From an uncultured Enterorhabdus sp. (lineage in GTDB: Bacteria > Actinomycetota > Coriobacteriia > Coriobacteriales > Eggerthellaceae): a stretch of 59,706 nucleotides of DNA. Every line of letters begins with the position of its first letter. Position 1 is the stretch's first letter. Positions 14,549 to 23,218 of the stretch are shown here, piece after piece. A program made the position numbers and the translations under genes. The notes under the pieces are model-generated. The model worked only from the letters and a program-made list of their open reading frames with translations, had not been told where the DNA came from and searched no databases. The stretch spans positions 1 through 59,706 of the forward strand of contig CANSES010000004.1 in NCBI GenBank assembly GCA_947645965.1. The letters run 5' to 3'.

Positions 14549-16033
14549 TTAGGCCTCGTGACGCTTCTCGTAGAAGGCCTCCAGCTCGGGAATCATCTTC
14601 TCCAGCGTGGGCAAATCCTCGTAGGCCATGTGTCCGTTCTCGTGCACCTTGTACTCGATGCGGTCCGTGATGGAGGCGGGCATGAACATCTTCGAGATGG
14701 AGTGCTTCACGTTCCAGAACGGCGTGGCCGCATCGTGGATGCCGCCGAAGAACAGCACGCGGCAGAACGGGTTGCGGCGCAGGGCCGTGCCCATGTCGTA
14801 GGCGGTGTTCGGGCACACGGGGCTGCCCATGGTGCCGGGAGCCTGGTGGGTCCAGCTCCACTCCTCGTTCACCTTCATGGACAAGAGCATATTGATGGAC
14901 GAGCCCTTGAAGCCGGTTTCCTGCACGAGCTTCATCCACGCGGACTGATCGGGGGTCATGATGGCGTCGCCGGAGGGGTCCTCGCCGGCGAAGAACTCGT
15001 TGTCGCCCTGCACGTCCATGTAGGCCGGCTCGGTGAAGCGGGTGTCGTAGCGGCCCGTGAACAGGCCCTCGTCGGCCATGATGTTCTTGCGGAAGGTGTC
15101 CAGCTCGATGCGCAGGTGGCGCTTCTCGATGAACTCCACGGGCAGGCCGATGAGCTCGCTCATCTCGACGGCCAGCTCGTGCTCCTCGGCCGGGGTGATG
15201 GAATCGCTCGCGATGAGGGCGCGACCGTACTTCTCGTCCACGAACTTCCACGCCTTGTTAAACCACTCGAACTGGTCCACGCCGGCGCCGGCCTTCCCGA
15301 AGTAGTTGGCCGTGGCGGCGTACACCGGCAGCATGCCCATGTAATACAGGTCGTTGCCGGCCAGAGTGGGCGCGTAGTCCAGGATGGAGGACTGCTCGAT
15401 GACGCCGGTCAGCGCGATGCCGCGCTCGCCGAGCACGCGCATGAGCACCGAGTTGCGCATGGTGCCGTAGGACTCGCCGTACAGGTACAGCGGCGTGTTC
15501 CAGCGCTCGTGGGTGGTGAGCCATTGGGCGATGCCGCGCATGAAGGCGTCCGCGTCTCCATCGACGCCCCAGACCTTCTTCGGGTCGTAGTCCTTGGCCA
15601 CCTGGGAATAACCGGTGCCCATGGCGTCCAGGTACACCAGGTCGGTGGTGGGCAGCAGCGAATAGGGGTTATCCTCGGGCACCGTGGGGCAGGGCAGCTG
15701 CTTCAAGGTGTTGATGGGCACGCGGCGCGGGCCGAGGCCGCCGATGTTCACCATGGCCGACGAGCCGCCCGGGCCGCCGTTCCAGCAGAAGGTGACGGGA
15801 CGATCGGTCTTGTCCTTCGCATCGGTGACGTAGGACAGAGCGAACATGTGCCCGATGAGGGTGCCGTCGTCGGTATGCAGCGGCAGCAGCTCGGCGGTGG
15901 TGGTGTACTTGACGGTCTGCTTGCCGTTCGTCCAGGTCATCGCCTTGCTGGCCGGCTCGGGCACCGGCTGGGCGGGTGCGGGCTTCGCGCCGTCGTTCAT
16001 GGTTACGGTAAAGGATGGGGTTGTCTCTGCCAT
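14549..16033 (-). CDS. Peptidase family S10 (serine carboxypeptidase-like)
   Basis: This is a 494-residue alpha/beta-hydrolase. The oxyanion-hole segment is WNGGPGGSS (84-92), the nucleophile is Ser188 in GESYGT, and the acid and base are Asp434 (GGIHDAATPFW) and His468 (NGHMAY), so the triad is complete. Serine carboxypeptidases remove C-terminal residues and work at acidic pH, normally outside the cell or in vacuoles. No signal peptide or membrane anchor is visible: the N-terminus is polar and Pro-rich. It therefore appears cytoplasmic unless a start further upstream is used. The start follows TAAGGAG. It is transcribed alone and closed by the terminator at 14435-14476. Confidence 0.88.
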   Translation of the reverse strand: MAETTPSFTVTMNDGAKPAPAQPVPEPASKAMTWTNGKQTVKYTTTAELLPLHTDDGTLIGHMFALSYVTDAKDKTDRPVTFCWNGGPGGSSAMVNIGGLGPRRVPINTLKQLPCPTVPEDNPYSLLPTTDLVYLDAMGTGYSQVAKDYDPKKVWGVDGDADAFMRGIAQWLTTHERWNTPLYLYGESYGTMRNSVLMRVLGERGIALTGVIEQSSILDYAPTLAGNDLYYMGMLPVYAATANYFGKAGAGVDQFEWFNKAWKFVDEKYGRALIASDSITPAEEHELAVEMSELIGLPVEFIEKRHLRIELDTFRKNIMADEGLFTGRYDTRFTEPAYMDVQGDNEFFAGEDPSGDAIMTPDQSAWMKLVQETGFKGSSINMLLSMKVNEEWSWTHQAPGTMGSPVCPNTAYDMGTALRRNPFCRVLFFGGIHDAATPFWNVKHSISKMFMPASITDRIEYKVHENGHMAYEDLPTLEKMIPELEAFYEKRHEA

Positions 16034-16113
16034 GGTGGGCTCCTTAGTCGCGAAAAGCGCCCCTGGAAAGGTGCGCCGAATACGCTTCAGAGCCTACCCG
16101 CCGCCGCAACCCT

Positions 16114-17097
16114 TTACCGCGTACGCCGCATCCTTGTCACGGAACGCGAGGAAAGCCGTAGCCAGGCCGTGAACTGTGCGCCTGGGGCTGGACGACGGTG
16201 CGCCCCGTGGCGGCCCCAACGGCGCTCGGTGCGCCCGCGAGGGCCGTGGATCACGCCGCTCGCCAGCACGATGGCCGCCACGATGAGTCCCATGCCCGCC
16301 AGCGTGAACTCGTCACAGGGCTCGCCGAGCACCGCGATGCCCAGGCCACCGGCCACCAGCGGCGTCAGCGCGCAGAACAGCCCCGCCTGGTCGGCGGACA
16401 GATGCTGCTGAGCCACGGGCTGCAAGGTGAAGCCGAAGCCCGTGCACACCACCACGAGCGCGGCCAGGGCACCCCACTGGGCATCGCTTGCCGGCAGCGT
16501 CGGCTGCTCGAACACGAAGGCGGCCACCGCACCGAGCGCCCCCATGACCCCGATCTCCACGATGCCGATGGCCAGCGCATCGCCCTGGCCCACGAAATGC
16601 TTCGTCGCCAGAATAGAGGCCGTGTACGACAGGGCCGCCGTCAGCGCCAGCGCCTCGCCCACACCGAACGACCCCACGCCGCCGCGGCCCAGCGTGAGCG
16701 CGGCCACCCCCGCAAGCGCCATCACCGCGGCCAGCATCACCGGCCACGACGGCCGGCGGCGCAGCAGCACCGCGCCGGTCACGGGCACCAGTACGATGGC
16801 CAGGTTCTCCAGGAAGGACACGGTAGACGACGGGGCCGTCACCAGAGCATTCAGCTCCAAAGACATCGTCGTGAAGAAGATGACGCCCAGCACGCAGCCG
16901 GCCCGCAGCGCACGGCGCGAGGCCCGCATCAGCGGCCGATGAAACACCACGGCCAGCACGGCGAAGGCCAGCAGGAACCGCAGCCCCAAAAGCGAGAACG
17001 GGCCCATATCGGCCAACAGTATCTTGCTGAACAGAAACGACGTCGCCCGCGCCGCGATGATTCCCGCAAGAAGCATCTCCGCCTGCCGCATGGTCAT
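16114..17097 (-). CDS. EamA/DMT-superfamily transporter
   Basis: This is a 327-residue membrane protein with two EamA repeats (about residues 5-135 and 150-285) of five helices each, and the typical PxxxxxR, GxxLxFxxM and LxPLxAxxxGxxxLGE patterns. Examples are FLFSKILLADMGPFSLLGLRF early (given here as landmark only) and TPLVAGGLGIAVLGEP late. Family members export amino acids, metabolites or drugs. The C-terminal 45 residues are Arg-rich and cytoplasmic. The start at 17097 is chosen because AAGGGGG is correctly placed; an alternative ATG is 15 bp upstream. It is divergent from the LysR gene, which probably regulates it. Confidence 0.83.
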   Translation of the reverse strand: MTMRQAEMLLAGIIAARATSFLFSKILLADMGPFSLLGLRFLLAFAVLAVVFHRPLMRASRRALRAGCVLGVIFFTTMSLELNALVTAPSSTVSFLENLAIVLVPVTGAVLLRRRPSWPVMLAAVMALAGVAALTLGRGGVGSFGVGEALALTAALSYTASILATKHFVGQGDALAIGIVEIGVMGALGAVAAFVFEQPTLPASDAQWGALAALVVVCTGFGFTLQPVAQQHLSADQAGLFCALTPLVAGGLGIAVLGEPCDEFTLAGMGLIVAAIVLASGVIHGPRGRTERRWGRHGAHRRPAPGAQFTAWLRLSSRSVTRMRRTR

Positions 17098-17119
17098 AAC
17101 GACCCCCTTCATCGGAACA

Positions 17120-17175
17120 CCTTGCCGCAAGGGTAACGCTCGACTATCATTGCGAAAAGCGCGAATACATCAATG
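17120..17175. promoter_or_regulatory. Candidate LysR binding region between DMT transporter and LysR genes
   Basis: CCTTG-CCG-CAAGG (17120-17132) and a wider CATTG/CAATG pair (17148-17152, 17171-17175) lie in the 112-bp divergent intergenic region. LysR proteins bind such interrupted dyads; the assignment is by position only. Confidence 0.35.
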
Positions 17176-17209
17176 CTGTTATGACAAAAGAGCAAAGATA
17201 GGGAACGCC

Positions 17210-18106
17210 ATGGACACCGAGAAATGCACCGTGCTGCTGACCGCCATCGACCAGGGCAGCCTGTCGGGCGCCGCCGAGGCCTTGGGCTACACCCCCTCGG
17301 GCGTCAGCCGACTCGTGGCCTCGCTCGAAGCCGACCTGGGGCTTCCCCTGCTCACGCGCAGCAAGGGCGGCGTGACCCCCACCCCCGAGTGCGAGGCCCT
17401 GCGCCCGCGCCTGGCCGAGCTGGCCACCCTCGGGCGCGCCTGCCGGGAAGAAGCCGCCGCCGTGCGCGGGCTGGAAGCGGGCTCGCTCACCGTGGGCAGC
17501 GCCTACCGGCCGCTGTACCGCGCCCTGGCCGCCACCATCGCCGCCTTCAGCGCCGAGCATCCCGGCATCCAAGTGCGCATCGAGCACGCGAACAGCTCCA
17601 CCCTGGCGGCGGGCATGGCCCAGCGCGCCATCGACTTCTCGCTCATGAGCCGCCGCGAGATCGACTGCCGCTGGATCGCCCTGGCCCAAGACGCCATGGT
17701 GGCCGTCGTGCCGCCCGACCACGCCCTGGCCCACGCCGACGCCTTCCCCATTGAACGCCTGCTCAGCGAGGCGTTCATCGAGCTGTATCCGGGCGAGGAC
17801 TGCGACAATTCGCGCACCCTGGCCGCCGCCGGCATCCGCCCGCGGGCCGCCTACACCGCCCACGACACCTCCGCCGCCTTCGCGCTGGTGGAGGCGGGGC
17901 TCGGCATCGCGCTCATGAACGATATCTACGCCCGCTCGGCCCGCGAGCGCGTGGCCGTGGTGCCCCTGGCCCCCACGCGCATCGTGGAGATCGGCATCGC
18001 CGTGCCGCCGGGCCGCCCCTCCCTGGCCCTGGCCGCCTTCGAGGCCTTCGCCATCCCGCGCCTGCAGAAGGTCTCCGCCTGGAACCTGGAGGGCCGAGCC
18101 CTCTGA
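17210..18106 (+). CDS. LysR-family transcriptional regulator
   Basis: This is a 298-residue regulator. The N-terminal winged helix-turn-helix covers residues 1-60, with LTAIDQGSLSGAAEALGYT and SGVSRLVASLEADLGLPLL, followed by the linker helix and a periplasmic-binding-like effector domain (about 90-290). The first residues are shorter than usual before the helix-turn-helix. The start follows AGGGAA. It is divergent from the DMT transporter and most likely controls it in response to the exported metabolite; the ligand is not known. Confidence 0.87.
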   Translation: MDTEKCTVLLTAIDQGSLSGAAEALGYTPSGVSRLVASLEADLGLPLLTRSKGGVTPTPECEALRPRLAELATLGRACREEAAAVRGLEAGSLTVGSAYRPLYRALAATIAAFSAEHPGIQVRIEHANSSTLAAGMAQRAIDFSLMSRREIDCRWIALAQDAMVAVVPPDHALAHADAFPIERLLSEAFIELYPGEDCDNSRTLAAAGIRPRAAYTAHDTSAAFALVEAGLGIALMNDIYARSARERVAVVPLAPTRIVEIGIAVPPGRPSLALAAFEAFAIPRLQKVSAWNLEGRAL

Positions 18107-18146
18107 ACGCTGGGAAAGGGCGGCGGAAAGCGTCGCCTGCCTGCGG

Positions 18147-19565
18147 TTAGTCCCGATCAGCCGACTGCCCTTCAAAACTCTGGATCAGGTCCATGACCTC
18201 TTGCTGGTCATGGACGCCCATCTTCTCGTAGATATGGCGGACGTGGGTCTTGTACGTATTCCTTGTTATGACCAGCGCCTCCTGAATACGCACACCGTTA
18301 CGGCCCTGGGCCAACAAGGCCACGATTTCGGCCTCCCGCGGAGTAAGACCGAATCGCGCGGCCGCATGGGCGCACCGCGTCTCCAACGAACCCGCCGCAG
18401 CCTCCTCCCCAGCTTCTCCTCCCTGGGCATTGATGGCGGGCGCTGTAATCCCCTGCGCCGCGTCATCTGCGCTGAAGCGTCGCAACCCGAAAAGCGCCAG
18501 AACAAGGAAAACGGCCATCAGCCCAAAGGCGCAGAATGGCTGCAGCTGTGCGGGAGTCCACACGGCGGCGTTTGCGCCCAGCACAATACCCACTTCCGAA
18601 AGCGACCAGCCCCAGGCGAACACAATGAGAGAGGTCGCAGGATTGCGCGCTGCCGCCGCAGACAGGGATGCCACGAGAAAAACCAGGTAAACCCCGTTCG
18701 CGCTCCCCAGAAACACGGAAGCTGCAGAGGCCAAGAGCGGCTCGGCCCACCCAAGAGCGACAAGACCCATGACGACCAGCAGTATCTCGATGCGCAGAAG
18801 CCCATCGAGCCGCGGCCGCCAAACACGAAGCGCCACTGCCGCGAACAGCGCAACCAAGAGCAGCAGCGGCCAGGGCGTGACCAGCGCCTCGTGCTCAATG
18901 GTAATGCTGTATCCGAAGGCAAACTGGAACAACAGCAGCACGATAAAAAGCGAGTGGGCAAAGGGCAACATGGTGCTCGGCGTGGCAATGCGCGCCGTCG
19001 CCGCCGGCTCCGATTGGTTGACCAAGGCGAAAATGCGACGGCCGGCCGCTTGAGAAAAGAACAGACTCGCCACCGGCATGCACAGCCCCACCACGACCGC
19101 GCCGAGGAGCGGGGCGGCGGTAAGCGCAAGCGAGGCCCCATAGGCAACTGCTACCGCCGCCGTAACCACGGGAACGCGCCTCTCGGAAGAAACCTCGCAA
19201 CAGCTCATGAGCGCCAACAGGAATCCGCACTCCGTCTCGACATAGAAGAAGACCGCCGATGCAACAAGAGCAAGGGGATCCGCAGCCTGGAGCCCCACCC
19301 ACGCCAGGGGAAGGCCGGCCGCACAGAGCACCACGGTCGTAACGGCCACATAGCCGTAGCGAACGGCGCGGGAGTGGAAGTACGCAACGAGCGCCAGCGC
19401 CCCGAATAACACGATGCTCACCAGCGCAGCCACATCGCCACCGAAATCGAACACGCGGCGCAAAGGGGGCACGAGCAGGGCGTTATACAGAAACACCGCC
19501 GTACAGCAAAGCGAAACGGCCGCAAAGGCCCGCCCGTCCTGCATCGATACGCGCACCCGCCGCAC
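18147..19565 (-). CDS. Membrane-embedded LuxR-family regulator 1
   Basis: This is a 472-residue protein. About ten to twelve hydrophobic segments fill residues 8-385 with almost no soluble loop. A short linker and a C-terminal LuxR/FixJ-type helix-turn-helix follow (about 405-465), with LTPREAEIVALLAQGRN and NTYKTHVRHIYEKMGV. There is no receiver or autoinducer domain, so the membrane part is the presumed sensor. I choose the GTG at 19565 because AGAGGGGG precedes it by 4 bases; ATGs at 19580 and 19544 lack a site. It lies downstream of flavoprotein 1 on the same strand behind a terminator, so it probably has its own promoter. Confidence 0.82.
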   Translation of the reverse strand: MRRVRVSMQDGRAFAAVSLCCTAVFLYNALLVPPLRRVFDFGGDVAALVSIVLFGALALVAYFHSRAVRYGYVAVTTVVLCAAGLPLAWVGLQAADPLALVASAVFFYVETECGFLLALMSCCEVSSERRVPVVTAAVAVAYGASLALTAAPLLGAVVVGLCMPVASLFFSQAAGRRIFALVNQSEPAATARIATPSTMLPFAHSLFIVLLLFQFAFGYSITIEHEALVTPWPLLLLVALFAAVALRVWRPRLDGLLRIEILLVVMGLVALGWAEPLLASAASVFLGSANGVYLVFLVASLSAAAARNPATSLIVFAWGWSLSEVGIVLGANAAVWTPAQLQPFCAFGLMAVFLVLALFGLRRFSADDAAQGITAPAINAQGGEAGEEAAAGSLETRCAHAAARFGLTPREAEIVALLAQGRNGVRIQEALVITRNTYKTHVRHIYEKMGVHDQQEVMDLIQSFEGQSADRD

Positions 19566-19636
19566 AGCGCCCCCTCTCATTGATGCGCACGCCGAGGCCG
19601 CGCATCCCGCTTGTCTTCCCCATTATACGTGAATGC

Positions 19637-19685
19637 AAAACAGCGGCGGCCGGCGCAGAGGGAGGGGATGCTGCGCCGGCCGCCG
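19637..19685 (-). terminator. Terminator of the flavoprotein 1 transcript
   Basis: A perfect 14-bp stem CGGCGGCCGGCGCA (19644-19657) and TGCGCCGGCCGCCG (19672-19685). On the minus strand it is followed by CTGTTTTGC, giving a short T-tract (19637-19640). It begins 13 bp after the stop codon. Confidence 0.8.
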
Positions 19686-19698
19686 CGGGCCGCAGGGG

Positions 19699-21330
19699 CT
19701 ATTGGCGGGCAACGTAGCTGCCGCACACATACCCCGAAGTAATGGCCCGTCCGATAGAAAGCCCTTCGATATCCATCGGGTAGTCCACGCCGCCGAAGAA
19801 CTGGCCCGAGGCATTGCCCACGGCGAACAACCCCGCAAGCGGCTGGAAGTCCTCGCCCAAGCACTGATGGTTCTCGTTCACCACCAAACCGCCGAGAATG
19901 GCGGACAATCCATCGGCGCATCCGCGGTCGACGGCGTAGATGACCTCCCCCTCGATGGGAACCATATAGTCGGCCCGCTTGCCGAAATCGTCATCGCTGC
20001 CCTGCGCGCACAACTCGTTGTAGCGCTTGATGCTTTCCACGACCGCATCGGCCGACAGGTCGATATCCCATCCGCCCTCCTTCACATAGGCGACCATGGC
20101 CTCGGCGAGCTCTTCGGGCGTGCTGCCGGAAATCCACTGAGACGGATCGACCTTGCGGTCAGAGTTGTAGATGGAAATCTCCTGGGGGTCGTTCGCTTTC
20201 CACGCATTGTAGTAGCTCTCCCAATTACCGGGGACAATGGTGAAGAAGCGCGTAGTCTGGCAGTCATCGAACCCCGCTTCGGCCAGGTAGGGACGATGGA
20301 AGTTGTTGAGATAGGCCATGCGCGAGTACGTCTCATCCATGAAACGGCGGCCATGGCCATCGAGGAACAAAAAGGGCATCTCCAAGCGCGTCGGAGCAAA
20401 ATCGCCATGGATCATCTTCGTATGGGTCGGGGGCGTCATCATGGCGCCGGCCCACATACCGGCGCACATTCCAGAGCCATCGCGCCACTCGATAAACGGC
20501 GGGAAGCCCTTCAGGTCGGGGCAATAGTATGCGGTCATCTCGGCATTGGCCGAATAGTCGCCCGTAGCCAAGATGACCCCCTTCGCCGCCTTCAGCAAAA
20601 CATGCGTGCCATCTTCCCGCTCGCCGATGGCGCCGACAACCGACCCCTCTTCCACCAGCAGCTGCACGCACGGCGTATTGAAATGGAAGACCGCGCCATC
20701 TTGAGCGAGACGATCGCCAATCACCTGAGCGGCCGCATTGTGGCCGCCCTCGGCGTGGAAATACGTATTGGCATGCAGGTGAATGTCGTAGCCGTTGTGG
20801 GTTAGCACGCTGTCATGAGGCTTCGAATCCACCCCGCCTTGGGCCGCGCAATCGGCCCACCAGGCAAGCGCCTCCTGAGAATTACGCGCCCAGGCCTCCA
20901 CGAGCTTGCGGTCGGAACGATAGCTGCTCTTCCAGTTGATAAAGCTGACGCATGCGTTTATGCCCGCCTCGTCGGTCTGGGACAAGTCGATAGCAGCCGC
21001 CATATTGCCCGTGGTGCGCACCGTGTCCAGCTTCTGAAGACATCCAACGGACGCCCCGGCGGCCAGGGCGGAGTGAATGGCCGCCAAGCCCGCCTCGCCC
21101 GCGCCGACCACCACCACATCGTATTCTTCCGTTGCGGCGAATTCGGTAATGGGCTCGGGAGCCCGCAGAAAACCGGGGCTGTTCGAAATCGCCCCGTCGT
21201 CATCGGAGGTACGGGAAAGCGGAGCGCCCGACTCGCTGCAGCCGGAAAGACCGCCGACGGCAAGGGCGCCAAGCGCCATCGCACCCGTTCCTTTGATAAA
21301 GCTTCTGCGAGAAAAATCGAGCGTGGTCAT
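19699..21330 (-). CDS. Tat-exported FAD-dependent reductase 1 (fumarate-reductase-like flavoprotein)
   Basis: This is a 543-residue flavoprotein of the FrdA/SdhA, urocanate-reductase and steroid-dehydrogenase superfamily. A Tat motif SRRSFIKG (8-15) is followed by a hydrophobic stretch and a lipobox LSGC (Cys31), so it should be a lipoprotein on the outer face of the membrane. The FAD-binding dinucleotide fold is VVVVGAGEAGLAA (72-84). The substrate-domain signature is GRRFMDETYSRM, and the C-terminal FAD motif is GLFAVGNASGQFFGG. There is no FMN-binding or haem domain, so electrons must come from a separate protein. The start follows GGAAGGAAG. It is divergent from LuxR 2. The acceptor is unknown. 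Confidence 0.85.
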   Translation of the reverse strand: MTTLDFSRRSFIKGTGAMALGALAVGGLSGCSESGAPLSRTSDDDGAISNSPGFLRAPEPITEFAATEEYDVVVVGAGEAGLAAIHSALAAGASVGCLQKLDTVRTTGNMAAAIDLSQTDEAGINACVSFINWKSSYRSDRKLVEAWARNSQEALAWWADCAAQGGVDSKPHDSVLTHNGYDIHLHANTYFHAEGGHNAAAQVIGDRLAQDGAVFHFNTPCVQLLVEEGSVVGAIGEREDGTHVLLKAAKGVILATGDYSANAEMTAYYCPDLKGFPPFIEWRDGSGMCAGMWAGAMMTPPTHTKMIHGDFAPTRLEMPFLFLDGHGRRFMDETYSRMAYLNNFHRPYLAEAGFDDCQTTRFFTIVPGNWESYYNAWKANDPQEISIYNSDRKVDPSQWISGSTPEELAEAMVAYVKEGGWDIDLSADAVVESIKRYNELCAQGSDDDFGKRADYMVPIEGEVIYAVDRGCADGLSAILGGLVVNENHQCLGEDFQPLAGLFAVGNASGQFFGGVDYPMDIEGLSIGRAITSGYVCGSYVARQ

Positions 21331-21569
21331 GGCAACTTCCTTCCCTGTTGATGCGAGAATCGAAATGCCTCATCTCTGGCCTTGCGATCGAAAGAGGCAT
21401 CCCCCGGGGCGCCCCGTGCACCCCTTCGACGGCATCGTGCCCCTCTTCTTCGCCTTGCGTCATCCCCCTTCCGAGAAGCAGCGGGTAGGTTTTCCGTAAA
21501 CCCACCGGCCGTCCCGAGGGTTTACCCCCTGTGATCAGGCATAACTGACTCCCATGCAGTATCAGGCCT

Positions 21570-21607
21570 TTGACAGCATCGCCGGAAAGCCTGCTATAAT
21601 GCGCCCA
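21570..21607 (+). promoter_or_regulatory. Consensus promoter giving a leaderless LuxR 2 mRNA
   Basis: TTGACA (21570-21575), 19-bp spacer, TATAAT (21595-21600). The expected transcription start, seven bases after the -10 box, falls on the A of the ATG at 21607, and there is no Shine-Dalgarno sequence. The rest of the divergent region (21331-21569) contains GGTTT/AAACC-type short dyads near 21490-21525 but no gene. Confidence 0.7.
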
Positions 21608-23016
21608 TGGAAACGGAAGGCACTGAAACCAAGCGATTCGAGCAGGGGCAGCTAACGGGGCTCGGAGCCTTCATGTTGGCTGAGGGCTGCTCGAAAACAT
21701 GGCTCACCCTTTCCTTCGCCGGCCCCATGTCCGGCAGCCCGGGCCCCCTGAGCGCCCATGAGATTTTCGACATCATCCATTGCGCGGCCATGCTCATCAT
21801 TGTGGTGGCCGTGCTGCAAGCCAAGCGCAACCTCCCCCTCGGCCCTTTGTTCGTCATTGCCTCGGTAGGACTTATGGGCTCTTCGCTGGTCGCCGTCATG
21901 CCCCATGCGGCGGACGAGGCCCTTCCCCTCGGTTTGCAAACCATGCTCGGCGGTGCAGGATTCGCGGCTTTTGTAGCCCTCGAGGTGCAGGTGCTCGTCC
22001 AACTGACCCTCGTGCGCATCGCCCTGTTTTCCACCGCTCCCCAAGTGCTCGCATCCTTTCTCAACTACTTGGCCCTCGGTCTTTCCGATGAGCGCGCCGC
22101 CATAGCCCTGTGCGCCCTGCCCCTGTTTGCCATGACAGGTATCGGCCTTGCCTACCATCGGGCCAGCCCGTCCATAGACGCCATCCCCGTACATTCCCGT
22201 CAATTCAGCGCCCCTTGGAAACTCTTCGTGCTCATTGCCGTGTGTTTCTACGCCTACGGCATGCAGGCAGCGAATTTCCCCGCAGAAATCGGCACCCACT
22301 CCACCCCCTCCACCGCCGTGACCATGGGGGCGCTCTTCCTGACCGTATATTTCTTCTCAGACCGCATAAGCCTCGGCCACCTCTGCCGAGCGCTCCCGCT
22401 TCTGATCCTGTGCGGTTTTCTGCTCGTCCCGTGGAAAAGCCTGTTCGGCAACGTCGCATCAAGTTTTCTCATCTCGGCCACCGCCTCTCTCATGAACGTG
22501 CTTATCGCCCTCATCCTCTACGATATCTGCAAGCGATTCAACTTCTCCCCCATCGTTCTCCTCGGGCTGCAAGAGGCCATGCGCATCTTCGTGGTGGCTG
22601 GCGCCGGCACGTCCCTCCTCGTCGACCGCGCCATCGCCCCCGAAGAACTGCGCGAGATCGCCCGCGTCGGCCTGGTGCTGGTACTCATGATCGCATCCGC
22701 GGTCTTCCTGTTCCCCCAGCGAGAACTTGAATCGAAATGGGGCATCCGCTTCCTTGAAAGCCAAACGCTTCTCGAGGGCGGCTGGAGTCGGAAGCGTCTC
22801 GAAGAGCGCTGCGACGAGCTGACGGCCCGCTATCACCTCAGCCCCCGCGAGGAGGAAGTTCTCCGCCTCTACGCTGCCGGAAAGGGCGGACCCGATATTG
22901 CACGGGAGCTGTTCATCGCCCCCGGAACCGTGAAAACCCACACCCGGCATATCTACGAAAAGATGGGTGTCGCCTCGCGCAAAGAGCTTCTCGAACTCCT
23001 CAAAGTACAGGAGTGA
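21607..23016 (+). CDS. Membrane-embedded LuxR-family regulator 2
   Basis: This is a 469-residue protein. Multiple hydrophobic segments span about residues 15-375, and a C-terminal LuxR helix-turn-helix spans about 400-465 (LSPREEEVLRLYAAGKGG, GTVKTHTRHIYEKMGVAS). A GxPxS-rich loop and an LxAxxIFDIIH segment lie in the first third. It appears translated from a leaderless message. It sits between flavoprotein 1 (divergent) and flavoprotein 2 (downstream, same strand) and could regulate either. By comparison with other pairs in the window I favour flavoprotein 2 or both. The transcript ends at a palindromic hairpin just after the stop. Confidence 0.83.
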   Translation: METEGTETKRFEQGQLTGLGAFMLAEGCSKTWLTLSFAGPMSGSPGPLSAHEIFDIIHCAAMLIIVVAVLQAKRNLPLGPLFVIASVGLMGSSLVAVMPHAADEALPLGLQTMLGGAGFAAFVALEVQVLVQLTLVRIALFSTAPQVLASFLNYLALGLSDERAAIALCALPLFAMTGIGLAYHRASPSIDAIPVHSRQFSAPWKLFVLIAVCFYAYGMQAANFPAEIGTHSTPSTAVTMGALFLTVYFFSDRISLGHLCRALPLLILCGFLLVPWKSLFGNVASSFLISATASLMNVLIALILYDICKRFNFSPIVLLGLQEAMRIFVVAGAGTSLLVDRAIAPEELREIARVGLVLVLMIASAVFLFPQRELESKWGIRFLESQTLLEGGWSRKRLEERCDELTARYHLSPREEEVLRLYAAGKGGPDIARELFIAPGTVKTHTRHIYEKMGVASRKELLELLKVQE

Positions 23017-23020
23017 TCTT

Positions 23021-23048
23021 CGACAGATATCGCGATATCTGTCGTTTT
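23021..23048 (+). terminator. Palindromic terminator after LuxR 2
   Basis: A perfect 24-bp palindrome with half CGACAGATATCG is followed at once by TTTT (23045-23048), 4 bp after the LuxR 2 stop codon. Confidence 0.75.
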
Positions 23049-23065
23049 ACCAGATCAAACCCACC

Positions 23066-23129
23066 TAACCCCCTATGGGCGATACGGGAAAACCCAAGGC
23101 TCTTCTCAAGTTAGCCCTCTGTGGGCGAT
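23066..23129 (+). promoter_or_regulatory. Direct repeat upstream of flavoprotein 2
   Basis: TAACCCCCTATGGGCGAT (23066-23083) and TAGCCCTCTGTGGGCGAT (23112-23129) differ at three positions and start 46 bp apart, upstream of a weak TACAAC -10 box near 23157. Their location suits an activator such as LuxR 2. Confidence 0.55.
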
Positions 23130-23218
23130 TGTTCGCGCCCCCGCCTCTCTTAGGGTACAACCCGTCTGGATAGCAGCTGGACCTTCGCAGCAAGGCCCAC
23201 AAGTCAAAGGAGGGTTCG

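Noticed and set aside
16198..17136. 312-residue His/Arg-rich frame opposite the DMT transporter
   Set aside because: It is a low-complexity shadow; the opposite strand carries two clear EamA repeats.
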